Source: Anoplolepis gracilipes | Lineage: Eukaryota > Arthropoda > Insecta > Hymenoptera > Formicidae | Reading direction: 5' to 3' | DNA length: 64,000 nt | Assembly: GCF_047496725.1 (NCBI RefSeq) | Contig: NC_132973.1 | Location: forward strand, 3,137,233 to 3,201,232 | Shown here: piece by piece, positions 14,601-26,052 of the stretch | Layout: the number at the start of each line of letters is the position of its first letter | How positions within the stretch are numbered: the first letter of the stretch is position 1 | Notes under the pieces: generated by a model | What the model saw: only the letters and a program-made list of their open reading frames with translations | The model's database searches: none | Told to the model about the DNA's origin: nothing | Translations under genes and position numbers: made by a program

Positions 14601-15693
14601 AACGGAATAAAAGTTCGTTTCGTATTCTGGAATTTAAATTCTTAAAAATTTATCGAGTTTTAGAATTAATAACTCCAGAGTTGCGGACGTCTTGACTTGG
14701 TGTTAAAAATCAATTTCCATGAAACATTCGCAGAACAATGATATATTCAGTATTTATTCCAAATGTTACCCAATGAGCTTGTATATTACGGATATGTACG
14801 TTTGTTTTTAAACACCTGCATCTTAATGTCAAATAATGTCAAAAACCGAGGTCATTGTCTACACGTGGTGCGGAAGAGCCGTTCTGTGATAAATCTCCGG
14901 GTTTATTTACCCAGATGCGGCGAGGATACATCGGGTACATTGTTGGATACCTACATTGTTCCCACTGTGACTCGCAGGTACACCGCGAGGAAGGATGTGC
15001 ATTTTTATTCGTCTTTCAACGACGCGATATTCGACAGTTTCCGAAGCATCGGAAATCGATTGCGAATAATTATGCCTCTTCGGCCGATTTCTGCTTCGCG
15101 ACGGTTAAACTCATCAGGATGCTGATAATAGGTGAAGATAGGTCGACGATGACGGCCCCGGGGCCGTTCTGATTACACCATTACCTACTTGCGCCGCTAC
15201 TAATCACTAACTGACGATGCATATGCGCGTGTATGAATGCGTGTATGTGTAATCGGTTTATCGTAATTAACATCTCGCGGAAGCCAGGGCGAACGAACGG
15301 AAAATTTCCGAGCTAATAGCTGTGAAATTCGTTCTAATCCTCGGCAATTTGGGAAATTGTGCGTTTCTAATACAATGCTTTCAGCTCATTAGCAAATATT
15401 GGTACACTGTATATTATGTGTATGCACATGTTCAATTAAGTAATATTTTTTTCTTTTTTTTATGGAGTTAACTTTTTTAAATCTCATGTTTAGTGATTTT
15501 GGACGAAAAAGATTTATGCAAAAATTTATGGGGAGAATTTAAGTGCTAAAATTTATTTTTTATAGAAGGAATAATTGTATTTTTGAATCATATTTAACAA
15601 AATACATCACAATTCTAATTTATATATTATATATTAATTGTGAATAATGCATATTGCAATAAAAATATTCCACTTATAATTAGAAAAATTAAA

Positions 15694-16054
15694 TTAAACT
15701 CCATTTTGTGAACGGATATCGTCGAATTTCGATAGTTGGCACAGCTGCAATAATATTAATATCACATTTAATTTAAATAATGTTTAATAATTTAATATGA
15801 ATAACGAATAAATAAAGCATTATTTTTAATAAAATACTCTAATTTTTCTAAATATATATATAAGTGAAGTAATTAAAAAAAATGGTGCTTTGTCATCTAT
15901 CTATTTATCTATCATTATCCGTATTAAATTATTAACTATTATTCAAGCTAGATATGATATTAATATTATTGCAGCTGTGCCAACTATCGAAATTCGACGA
16001 TAAACAAAGATAATGAATCTGTTATCCCTTTATCCGTTCATAAAATGAGTTTAA
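15694..16054. mobile_element. TTAA-flanked foldback MITE
   Basis: The element is bounded by TTAA at 15694-15697 and 16051-16054, the target duplication expected of piggyBac- or Kolobok-type elements. The ends are inverted copies (ACTCCATTTTGTGAACGGATA against ACTCATTTTATGAACGGATA). Inside them a 48-bp stretch (15717-15764) is exactly repeated in inverse orientation at 15955-16002. The right arm carries about 30 nt between its terminal and inner parts that the left arm lacks, so one arm has suffered a deletion. The interior of about 190 bp has no transposase frame. It is a non-autonomous element. TTAA is short, so the family assignment is weaker than the foldback itself. Confidence 0.8.
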
Positions 16055-19000
16055 ATCCGAAATAGAACCACGTTCTGCGCTTGTCTGTGTGTTTTCTCTA
16101 AATATACATATATGTATATTGTATAACAAGCAAACCAAACTATCTCGTTAATACAATTCATTAAAAAAAATATATATATATATATAAAATCCGGAAAAAT
16201 TATTATTTAATACGTATGTATAATATATTTTAACAAATAAAGTTAGAATATTTTCTTGAGCTTTATAATATATATTTATAATATATTTAAAAAATATTTT
16301 CTTCTATGAAACTTGGATATATTGTACAACTTATAGTCACTTTTCTAGAAAGTCCTGAAAAAAGTTCATGTGGGTGATCCATGACAGTTTACATGATATT
16401 CGTCCTAGTTTCACTTCTGGTAGCTTTTATACCTGAGAAGACATTCGCGCGCGCTTCTAATGGGATACTTCGTAATTATAATCTGCGTACATTTGCGGTA
16501 ATGACGAAGTTTAACATAGCGCTAAGTGCACATCCGTATCTGAAACTCCTGTAGCACATCTTGTTTGCAGAAACCTGGCGTGAAGTCTCGCCGCGTTCGC
16601 GCTCGCGAACGGACACGCTTTCTGTTTTTACTTCGTCTTTGGAACGGACTCTGTTATGCCGCTCGGTCGAATAATAATTGCCTCGACTTTCCATTTCCAA
16701 CGTAAATATGTGATCTGCTTGCCAATAATATAGGAAAGAAGAAATTATCGAGAAAATTCCCGAGAATCCTTAATCCCCTCTTGCTCTTCCTTATTCTCTT
16801 TTTTTTATATATTCTTTCTAAAATTTAAATTATTAATTTGTTAAACTTTAAATTTATATATTGACGTTTATATTATTTTTACATTTTTTATAATCTTATT
16901 TAAACTGCAAAATTATCTATTTTTATGCTGCTTTTATCTCGTTATCATTATCGTTATTATCGTTATCGGAGTTTAACATTCTGTCATCTAAAATTTGTTT
17001 TAGTCTCTCTCTCTTTTTTTTTTAATTAATTTATACACGAAGAGATAATTAGATTATTATATTCACATTAGAGAAAGCTATATACATATATACGTTAAAA
17101 TGACAATTTATAATGAATAACAATTGCAGCAATACTTTTTCTTTTTTATTATAGTTTGTTTTGATTTCATGTGCTTTAACATTGCGAAAAGAGCATTTCG
17201 GAAAGATTTTGCAGTCTATAAGTCTACAATCGATTCCATTCAATTTCATTCTATTATCCTCTTCCGTTTATTTTATTTTCTTTTTTGTTCCGCGCGTTGC
17301 ATTATTCCCTGTTTTCCCTGGTATTCCGGTTAGCAACCAGTTATATATCTTCCGAGCGAATCACTTATCGATCATACATGTCGAATCATTGTTTAGACTT
17401 ATCAGTGAATCAATTGACCGATTCTCAGAACACGAACATGGCCAACGTGCGTGAACCCCATCATATTCTTAGGGCACTTATAAATTGGATCTCTCGTAGC
17501 AAATACTGAAGATGTAATAAAGGCCGATAATGCCAGTTCATTGAGTACGAATCACATTTCGATCTTGGCGAAGAAACATTCGCATTATCCAATTGTGTTT
17601 TATATTCTCGAATTGATTATTTGCGTCTAGAGATGAAATAAACTTGATCAAAGTCGAAATCACACATTTAATTTTATGCATTTAAAATCAGAGGAATATA
17701 AATTTTTTTCAGTTGTTCGTCTCGTTCAATTAAATCCCGAGGCAGCTTAGAAATTTTCAAACATGGCGCGACGAAACCGCGTGATGTACAGGTATAACGA
17801 GAAACATCTTGGCGTACACGCACACATACGCACGCGAGAGCAACTCTCTGTCAGTTACGGTGTGGCAGCATCGTTGGGCCCCCGGCTCTTTCTCTCTCTC
17901 TCTCTCTCTCTTTTTCGCCATCTCCCCACTTTAATTCCCTGTGCGTCACGTACACACGCGCGTGTACTCGCGCTGCACCGCCTACGCATCAATACCACAC
18001 GCGTATCAACGTGAGGCGGATATACTTGTCATGAACATTGTCTGTCGCATTGTTTCGTCACGAGTATGTCCAGTGTCGGATACATTACTTTTCGGGCCCT
18101 AAACGCACATCGATCGTGAAAATTTCCCTTTAAAAAATAGATGAACTGAAAAATTCTTATTATTATTGATTTTTGTATCTGTCTTTTTTTTTCATTTTTA
18201 ATTTTGACATTTTCCGGCTACTTCTTTTCTGGAAGAATTCTTTGGTTCTGAAAAGGGTCTGTGGTCGACGAACGGCAACCTGTCGACCCGTCGACCTGGC
18301 GAGTCCGATAGACGCGTACGGCCTTTCATAGCGTGGTAGGGAGAGTATTAGGTATATACTTGGTTGTGTGTGAATGTATTTACGAGCGACCGGTCTAGTC
18401 AGAGAGAGGAAAAGAGACGAAGATACAGAAATCTGGTAGAGGGAGAATCGAGAGAGAAGGAATGATTAAGTCCGTTTTGCACGTTTGTAAAAATCGAGAT
18501 CGCAATAATATTTACAAAAGCGGTTCATTAACAATAGATATTTATTTTGACCTTGAATTAATTAAAATTCTCGCGCGTAGCGATTCAATCTTTATTTTTT
18601 ATTCTAGTATTAATTACAAAGAAGATAAAAGCCTCTTACTATTTTATTGTTCCATTATTATTTTTATTACTGGTTTTTTATCATAAACATTTTTCATTTT
18701 AATCTTTATATCTTGAAAAAAATTATAATATATATGACGTATAAGAAAAAAATATTAAAATTTTTTTTTATTCTTCATTATACATATATATGAACAAATC
18801 AAACTTTACTTCACTCAATCAACTTCACTTTTTATAAATATCTGATTTTTAAAAGCACAAGATTAGTTCGATATTAATATTACGATTTACAAAAAGTGAA
18901 GTTGAATAATTTGATATTTTGAAGATGCTAATGCATAATTTAATGATAGACGAGAGAGTACTAAAAAAATGGATACAAATAACTGATTAAAAATTGATTT

Positions 19001-19432
19001 GAAATTTTCACGAGACGCAATAGGGCTTTTACGCAGTTTCGAACGAAACGTACCGATCACCCCTCGTGCGGGGAGGGCGGACAGGTAGGTAGTAGTAGTA
19101 GTAGAGTAGTAGTAGTAACCGGTGACCGGGTGTGCGCGGGTGTGCGTGCCGCAGAGCGGAGCGTAAGAAAGCAAGTGGCTTGGAGGGGGGGGAGAAAAGC
19201 GTAGCCTCTCTACAAGCAACGCGCGAGCCGCGCGCGATCGGCTGACGGCGACGCGGCGGAGGAGGGGTTGTGGAAGAGAGGCACAGCATAGCGGCGAAGG
19301 TGGCACGTTAGTAGTGCTGAAGAGAAGCGGCGCTCGGTACATGACGCGCGCGGAGTCTATCACGCGGGTCCCCGACTAGCGAACTCCGATTCCGGAGTTC
19401 TTCGTCTTTGTCGATCGTGCTAAACGCGCGCG
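16055..19432. other. Upstream region of the main promoter, no recognised gene
   Basis: AT-rich DNA with balanced, CpG-bearing blocks at about 16370-16720, 17730-18460 and from 19020 on. The 17763 open frame starts at an ATG in good context (AAACATGG) but runs into a TC microsatellite (17891-17910) and shows no recognisable domain, so I do not call it a gene. GTAGTA-type trinucleotide repeats lie at about 19089-19120. The block from 19020 is clearly richer in G+C than its surroundings and leads into the promoter. Confidence 0.5.
17891..17910. repeat. (TC)n microsatellite
   Basis: Ten uninterrupted TC units in a CpG-bearing block. Confidence 0.95.
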
Positions 19433-19439
19433 TATAAAG
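19381..19439 (+). promoter_or_regulatory. Candidate TATA-type core promoter of the large gene
   Basis: TATAAAG lies at 19433-19439 inside a CpG-rich block, 1.6 kb upstream of the first convincing coding exon on the same strand. A transcription start would be expected about 30 nt downstream, near 19463-19470. Just upstream, 19381-19400 is a perfect palindrome with 8-bp arms (GAACTCCG, 4-nt loop, CGGAGTTC). Seen: the motif and its setting. Inferred: that it is used. Other start sites in the 18.3-20.1 kb block are equally possible, for example near the TCAGT at about 20066. Confidence 0.4.
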
Positions 19440-19556
19440 TGAGCCTCGAGTGGAATACGTTCTTCGCGCGATTGGTGCTCTTCAGGATGGGTTAAAAGGC
19501 GTGTTTTTTTTTTTTGCGCGAGTGTGTAAATTATTAATTATATTCTTCATCAGAAA

Positions 19557-19590
19557 GTGACGTGACGTGACGTGACGTGACGTGACGTGA
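19557..19590. repeat. (CGTGA)6 pentamer repeat with TGACGTG sites
   Basis: Six copies of CGTGA follow a GTGA, giving overlapping TGACGTGA motifs that resemble CREB/ATF-type half-sites (TGACG). A shorter reverse-orientation set (GTCACGTCACGTCAG) is at 20055-20069 in the same leader. It is about 100 nt downstream of the TATA-like box. Confidence 0.9.
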
Positions 19591-19932
19591 GTCTATTTTC
19601 CTGAAGATCTTGAGGAGAGTGAAAGATTCACGGATAACCCATTTGCCCTTCGTTCTCTTCGCAAGAGAGAGAGAAAGAGAAAAGAAGAAAAACGTGTAGA
19701 GACTCTGAGAGAGAGGAAACGTATTATGTACATCGTATTGTGTCGAAGTCGTCGGTATTCTGGAATCGGCTGCTCGTCGCGCTTGCGTTCAAGGCGAATG
19801 AACTGCGTACGGCGATGATAGTTCTCCGCGGTGCGGCGATGCGCGAGTAATGAGGGAGCTACGTGACCGACCGAGCACGACCGGCGGTGATAGAGAGCGA
19901 GAAAGCGAAGGAGAGAGAGAGGTGAAAGAAGA

Positions 19933-19933
<1 letters not shown>

Positions 19934-19977
<44 letters not shown>
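19934..19977. repeat. (TA)n microsatellite in the leader
   Basis: Twenty-two uninterrupted TA units within the otherwise CpG-rich putative leader. Confidence 0.95.
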
Positions 19978-19987
<10 letters not shown>

Positions 19988-21054
19988 TATATACGTCCAC
20001 AACCTCGACCTTTCCGTGTCGACTGTTGTAAGCGTGCGGCACAACGACGTCCTCGTCACGTCACGTCAGTGCGCAACATGTCGCAATAACGCGATGAAAC
20101 GGGTCTAGTATTATTTAGGCTGCAACACTGTGAAAACCGAGTACCTTGTAACTTACCAAATAGCAAACCCAATATAGTCGTGCAATAGTTCTCTCACGAT
20201 TTGATTAACGAATTTATCTCAACGAAACTTAACCTTGCGATAAGAAGATTGCGAATCGATTCGAGAAGAGTTTCATTGGACCAATTATAGAGTGTTTTTT
20301 TTTTTCTTTTTTTAAGCTCGACGTTAATGATCATCTTGTCTCATAATCGACTCTATGCAAAACATTGCTACTGAATCATTCGGAAGAAGAAATCTTTGAC
20401 ATCATTGCGATCACAATCAAGTGTCAAAGACCTGTTCCGAATTACGTGCTCTCTCGATCGATTTCGGAGCAGCCTATACATCGAACGCGCAACAAGTTGA
20501 AGGGCGAGCACGTGGTGAACGCAGCACGCGCGCGCGAATCAATTAAAGTGTCCGTCCTTACGTAAGACTTGGTAACGCGCGCTACAGCGATAACTTTTGG
20601 TCGTCGTTCGACATCGTCACCGATAAGGGAGCCGAGAGTTCGCGAGCGAGCAGACAAATCGAAAAGTTGATCAGTCGACGATCGTGATTCGCGGCGCGTG
20701 GATATCTCGTTGCGAAAAAAACAAATCAAGTGTCTTAAATTCGAATACTTCTCTTCGATTGTCGTGATCGTCTTGAACATCGATCTTCTGAAACACGACG
20801 ACGAACTCGCGGGTCGAGTTTCACGGTTCAAGAAAGTGTCTTCAATTCGAAACCTCGAATCGTGGCTTAGAATCGTCGCAGATGCTCGCGATGTAGGCGA
20901 CGTTACTTACAAAAGTGCAATACAGAAAATATCAGTGTTAAAGAAGACCTTGAACAGTTCTCTCATCGAGGACACGAGAGGAATACGTTCCCTCGGACAC
21001 GGAAGAGAGGGGCTCTCTTAATTATTAACGCGGCAGGGCGCCAAGCGACTTTGA

Positions 21055-21394
21055 ATGACCTTCGTATTTTGTGGCTTCGTCTTCGACTCGTCCGACGAGA
21101 AGACGAGACAAATGCCGGTCGCTTCGGAGGACTGGGTGCCCCACCCGGGCGCCAAGATAACCAGTTCCATCACCACCGTCAAGGGTGCCACTATACAGAG
21201 CACGACGACGGCCTGGATGTCGCCCTACAGCAGGACGGCACCGTCGGATCGTGGAGGGCCCAATCATAATAACAACAATAACAACAACAACGGCGTGGTT
21301 ATACTGGATGGCTGTAGACCACCGGCGGCCACGACGGCCAGAAGATTCTTCAGGTGGTTCAGCAGACTGGGACAACCGCCGATGGGCAAGTCAG
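21055..21394 (+). CDS. First coding exon, N-terminus of an unrecognised protein
   Basis: This 340-nt exon encodes 113 residues plus one base of the next codon. The frame opens with an ATG directly after an in-frame TGA. A second in-frame ATG at 21112 (Met20, then PVASEDWV) is an equally possible start, since both contexts are mediocre. Coding evidence is strong: third positions are mostly G or C, a rare state in this AT-rich window. The product is rich in Ser, Thr and Pro (residues 35-70), has eight consecutive Asn at 72-79, and a basic-aromatic cluster RRFFRWFSRL at 96-105. It ends ..MGKS at a CAG|GTAAAA donor in phase 1. The low-complexity composition fits an isoform-specific, disordered N-terminal tail, possibly membrane- or partner-binding through the aromatic-basic patch. 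I cannot name the family with certainty. The shared phase with the exons at 32077 and 62180 suggests alternative first exons of one gene. Confidence 0.75.
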
Positions 21395-22447
21395 GTAAAA
21401 AAAGGAAAAAGTGAAAAAGATCAAGAATATTCCTTACATTTTTATTTCGTTTTTATTTGCGTTTTTGTAAAAGCTATTTAGGATTTTTTTTTATACTGAC
21501 AGATTTCTTGAAATATTTAAACTCGATTCTATCTAAAAATAGAGATACAATATCATTTGTTGACGCAAACTCTCTATATAAGTAATCAAGTTTAGCAGTG
21601 AGTTAAATACGTAGATTGGTTGTCTGTTTGGAGAATAACGTATATTCATTGTTTGTGATCTCGATATCTCCTTTCGTGATATCCTTCAAACTGTTTTGTT
21701 GCAATATTAAATTTATCTCAAGTTGTTCAAAAGCAAAAGACTTACATACGTAATTAATATACAATTTATATTGTTTTTTTTTTTTACTTTAATCTTTAAG
21801 GTTCAAAAAATTAAATAGTGAAAATGCATATATAATGTTGCATCAATGCTCTGCAAAATTAAAGTAATTAATTAATTTCATATACATGATCCATAAAATA
21901 GTTTGTTATCTTAGATATCAAAATTTTTTCGTAATCTTTCCAATTTTTTTTATATGTCAAAATATTATTTACAAACTTTTTTTTTATTTTATATGTAAAA
22001 ATATAATTATATGTAAACATAATTATATACAACAAAAAATTCTCATACATTTATAAATTATTTATTTAAGCAATTTCATTGAAAAATTAACAAAAATTAT
22101 ATTTATCTAATTTCTGAATCCTTGACTTCTCTACAGTTTTCTTTATAAACACATTTTTCTTTATAAAAGCAGTATATAAGAGATTTATAAAATTGTGGAA
22201 AAAAATATAGTATTGAAATACTCTTAAGTTATTTCTCTTTTTTTAGATGAGTATGATTGATGCGAAATTGTAGCGGTACAATTAGTATTACTTCTAACAC
22301 ATGTTATCGTCAGATATGACGTTTGAAAACTATTAAGCGTGACGTAATCAATCGTGGTCATAAGATTCTAAACCGGTAGAGCAACTCCCGCACGCGATTG
22401 TTTCAAATCGCATAGATCGAGCCCAGCCACCGCTCTCTTCTTCTCTC

Positions 22448-22450
<3 letters not shown>

Positions 22451-22480
<30 letters not shown>
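22451..22480. repeat. (CT)15 microsatellite
   Basis: Fifteen uninterrupted CT units in a CpG-bearing block of the intron. Confidence 0.95.
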
Positions 22481-22487
<7 letters not shown>

Positions 22488-22645
22488 TCATCCGTGTGTT
22501 ACTGTTAGTCATCGCAGGTGCATCGTACGTGTGCGCGGTAGTTGCCGTTAATAAAAAGAATGCGTTCGCGCGAGGTGAATACGCTCTCGTATGTAGTAGT
22601 AATGGGTAATTGAGGAGAAGCGCGAGCATACAGACATTTATACAC

Positions 22646-22646
<1 letters not shown>

Positions 22647-22677
<31 letters not shown>
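22647..22677. repeat. (TA)n microsatellite
   Basis: About 15 uninterrupted TA units. Confidence 0.95.
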
Positions 22678-22689
<12 letters not shown>

Positions 22690-25662
22690 ATGTATACATG
22701 AGCGAGTAAAGTGCAGCGCGTTAACGGTTCTTCTCTCTTACACGGATTTCTGCTTTTCATAATACGTGTATACACGGTCGTTCGTTGCCGATGTTGTTTC
22801 GTCCATATGGCGTCGAACAAAGAAACCGGCAGATCTAAAACGAGTGACAAATGAGTCGCTTCGGTTGAACAGGTTTCATGTGCGTGATGCACCAGGTGTT
22901 TGAATCTCGTGAATCTATGCTTTGATTTGCGATGGACTTAAGAGTCTTTAGTGTGTATTTTTTAATTTTATTAACGTCGTGTTTACGCACGAAATGCCTT
23001 ATGATTTAAGCTAAAAGTTAAGGCGGTATTAATATACGCAGCGAATAAGGATACGTTATTTTCAATTTTTTACATATTAATTTATATTATTAATTATTAT
23101 TTTATCGACCCTCTCTCGTCTATTTCGAAAGGTACAGAATTGATCAAGATGAAAGTACAAAAGTAATTTATTGTTCTATTTTCTCTTCTAATACGACAAA
23201 GATATGTAGTCGTTACATGTCGCTCGTATTATTTATTACAGTCTCATGTGTTTCTAAAGATTTGATTAGTGATACGTTCATGAAACATTAATGTCTCCAA
23301 CACTTTTTATTGCATTTAGATGCACCGTTTCGTTTATTAACTTCGGTTCTTAGAAATTGCATTGGATAGCATAACTCTCGCGAAATTTATATCGAATGTC
23401 TAACGGCGCATTAACTAGCGTTTCGCGTTTATATAGCTCACGCGGAATAATAATTGATATCGTATATCTAACGCATCTCGCGTTATTCAGAATTTCCGCT
23501 GGACGATAAAAGAAATCGTCTAATTAAATTTTATCGACAAAGCGTAAAATGAGGACTCCGCCACCGACGGAGGTATTAAAATTCGCACAAAGCCGTTGTT
23601 TCTTCGGGCGGAACTGAGTACACGTGTAGCACACGTACCATATTTAAGACACAGCATTGATTTTACTGCTTGCTTCGTTGAGCGTTCTTTCGAAAATTAA
23701 GGTCGGATCTATTATTCAAATGAATATCCATATTTAAAAAACAAGAAGCGTTTTATATTTGTTTGCGTCACATTATATAGAAACTTAATTTTTATTTTAT
23801 AAAATAATCTTTTGATATTGAAATATTTTTCAATTATTTTAAAATGAAATTTTTAACAGAACAAGTTTGAAAAAGATTTCGAAATTTATTTTATATTTAT
23901 TAATTATTAATTTAATTTCTATCTATTTTAATTTAATATGATTTGTGCAACGTATTAAATTTTAAACATTTAAATTATACCGGAGTACGTCCTTTTATCA
24001 AGTTTATTATAAAATAAAATTAGGAATACGGGTATAAGATTTATTTAAAGTTTACAAAATTTATTACATATTTATCGCGCGAATCATGGATTAACTTATG
24101 TCTTGTTTGCTTCGAAATGCTAGTAACCAGAAATGATATAAAAATTATAAGACGAAAATGTATCTCTGTCTCCCATTTAACATATAAATTTATTGGCAGA
24201 TTGTACTGCAAATATAAATATAGAATGTCTATTTTCTGCTTCTAAATGTTTGCATCATGAATAGTAGCGTCACATAGCTTTTATAGACGTAATGCTCTAT
24301 ACTTCTAAATATTTCGAAATCTTACCAATATGATTATATAATCTAGAAAGAACTCTTAGAATTATGCATTAGAGATTAGATAGTCATGCTTACTGTGGTG
24401 AAATTTTTTGTTAATTGAAAATAATTTTATTATCTTTATGTATTTGTAATTTATTATAAACTCCATATTTATGTATTTATAATTTATTCCTTCTTCTTAG
24501 AGAAATTTCAAAATTTTAGCAAGTTATATAATTGTCGAAATAGCCTCATAATCACTTAACGGCAAAAAATGTAGCATTTTTTGCGATTAATCCTTTGAAT
24601 TTATCTTTTAGTCGAAATACCTTTATAAATTGGTGGTTGAAAATCGCTGTTTCGAACTGATATTCTTGTTCTAGTGTATTTCATAGCTTAAGTGGGTCGT
24701 ACACGTGACGAAACACAATCGTGCGATTGCAGACAGAGCTCGATAAGTCGACCCACACGTATCGAGTTGAGTGTGTTACAGGCGGACGATTTCAAATGTT
24801 GCAATAATAACGGGGTCGGTAAACTTTATCGTTTTTAAAATTTAACAGAAATTTTTCTCTTCTCTGGACAACAATATCTTTTTCCATAACAATCTTAAAT
24901 TTTTTTAATCAATTATCCGAATTAACTGTAAATTAAATTGTCTTTAATATGTGAAATTGATACTTTATGTCATTTAACACATCAAATTTATTTTAATTGT
25001 TATCTAATCTTTTCACATAAAAATGATGAAATAATAATTCCATAGGATTCCATCAAAAGATACAATTTTAGAAAGAAATTTAGAAATTACTAGTTCTAAA
25101 TTACTTGATATAATTTCGTATAATATATTTTATGTAATATACTTTTTACATTTTTGGAAATAATTTGACTGTAAATTTTTCTTCTCACACTCAATCAACA
25201 TAAAAATCAAAATATAAACATGTTTCACGTTTACAAACGAGCTGTGATATTTCTGAGATTGGCATTCTCTCGCGACGCAACTCGGCACAGCGCGATAACT
25301 GGGCCGGAAAGAGGATGAACCGTAAACTCGATAAATAAACATTAGACTCGACGTTAAAACCAGGTCGCGTTGCCGTTGCGAAGGAATTCGCAATAATAAT
25401 CGCCGCTTCGTCCCCTTCGCGCGAAAAGAGATGCACGTCGGTGTGATGTTACGCGACGCGATAACAATGCTGAAGTAGGTTGGGTGAGCGAGCTTTACCT
25501 TTAGAGAGGATCTGGACGCGTGAACAGGATTGTGTTCTGCTGGATGGAATTGTAGGAGCTTCACGCTAGCCGACGCCCGCGCTACGGAAATTGCCGTGCG
25601 TTAAAAGTAGGCTGCGGTCAGAAAAATCCTTCGGCTTTGGTTGGGCCTAATCAGCTGAAGTA

Positions 25663-25686
25663 TTTTTTTTTTTTTTTTTTTTTTTT
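25663..25686. repeat. Poly(T) run of 24
   Basis: An uninterrupted T run directly after a GC-balanced block. A minus-strand retroposed tail was considered, but no retroposon body or target duplication is visible. Confidence 0.9.
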
Positions 25687-26003
25687 AATTGTAGAGAAAG
25701 AAATCTCTTAATTCACAATATAAATTTTTGTATATATATATATATCTATTTTTTAAATATTTTATATATAGATTTATAAACCATTTTTTTCTCAAACGAC
25801 ATAATAAATCTTTAATTTGTCTTGTCAAATTATTTCACGCTTAGTCATCAGAATACTATTTTAAGAAATTCCGTTAATGTGTGAATATTTTTATGCATGC
25901 CGATAATATCAGGAAAATACGTATTTCCGGATATATGGCGCCGACTGTTAGATCAGACAGAAACGGACGGCTAGGTAATTAAAGCACGTTCCACAGTCGA
26001 CTC

Positions 26004-26052
26004 GCAGGTTGACCGCACATTGTCACCTGTCGGCTGCCATTCGCACCTGTCG
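26004..26052. promoter_or_regulatory. Cluster of CACCTGTCG / CAGGT sites
   Basis: CACCTGTCG occurs at 26024-26032 and again at 26044-26052, exactly 20 bp apart, with a reverse CAGGTT at 26005-26010. CACCTG/CAGGTG is the E-box core bound by Snail-type zinc fingers and some bHLH factors. The spacing of about two helical turns inside a small CpG-bearing island makes it a plausible enhancer element. Binding is inference. Confidence 0.35.

Larger units (their letters stand above)
8626..15693. other. AT-rich DNA with CpG-rich blocks, no recognised gene
   Basis: No convincing exon was seen. Balanced, CpG-containing blocks lie at about 9660-10230, 11900-12200, 12850-13700 and 14690-15370. The last holds two overlapping open frames of about 100 codons in different frames, but neither has splice sites, a domain or a clear codon bias, so I read it as conserved-looking non-coding DNA. 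Simple repeats are at 9018-9047, 9983-10012 and 11509-11632. Confidence 0.5.
19463..21054 (+). other. Putative long 5' leader of the first coding exon
   Basis: The CpG-rich sequence between the TATA-like box and the coding ATG has no clear intron. It contains several upstream ATGs, including a minimal one (ATG GGT TAA, 19487-19495) and a 30-codon frame at 19726-19818. If the whole stretch is transcribed, translation of the main frame would be subject to strong upstream-ORF control. The leader also holds a (CGTGA)6 repeat and a long (TA)n tract. The extent is inferred; part may be promoter or spliced out. Confidence 0.4.

Noticed and set aside
14763..15172. Two overlapping open frames of over 100 codons
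   Set aside because: They are in different frames of one GC-balanced block. Neither has a recognisable domain or splice sites, and open frames are expected where stops are depleted by GC.
17763..18014. Open frame starting at AAACATGG upstream of the main promoter
   Set aside because: It reads through a TC microsatellite and has no domain, no coding bias beyond the GC of the block and no splice partner.
18887..20042. Several long minus-strand frames across the promoter and leader block
   Set aside because: They include translated microsatellites and overlap each other in different frames. They are shadows of the CpG-rich plus-strand leader.
22807..22854. 15-codon ATG frame in a CpG-rich block
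   Set aside because: It is too short, has no good donor before its stop, and no sign of conservation can be judged from one sequence.
25663..25686. Poly(T) run as a minus-strand retroposon tail
   Set aside because: No retroposon body, promoter boxes or target duplication is visible on either side.
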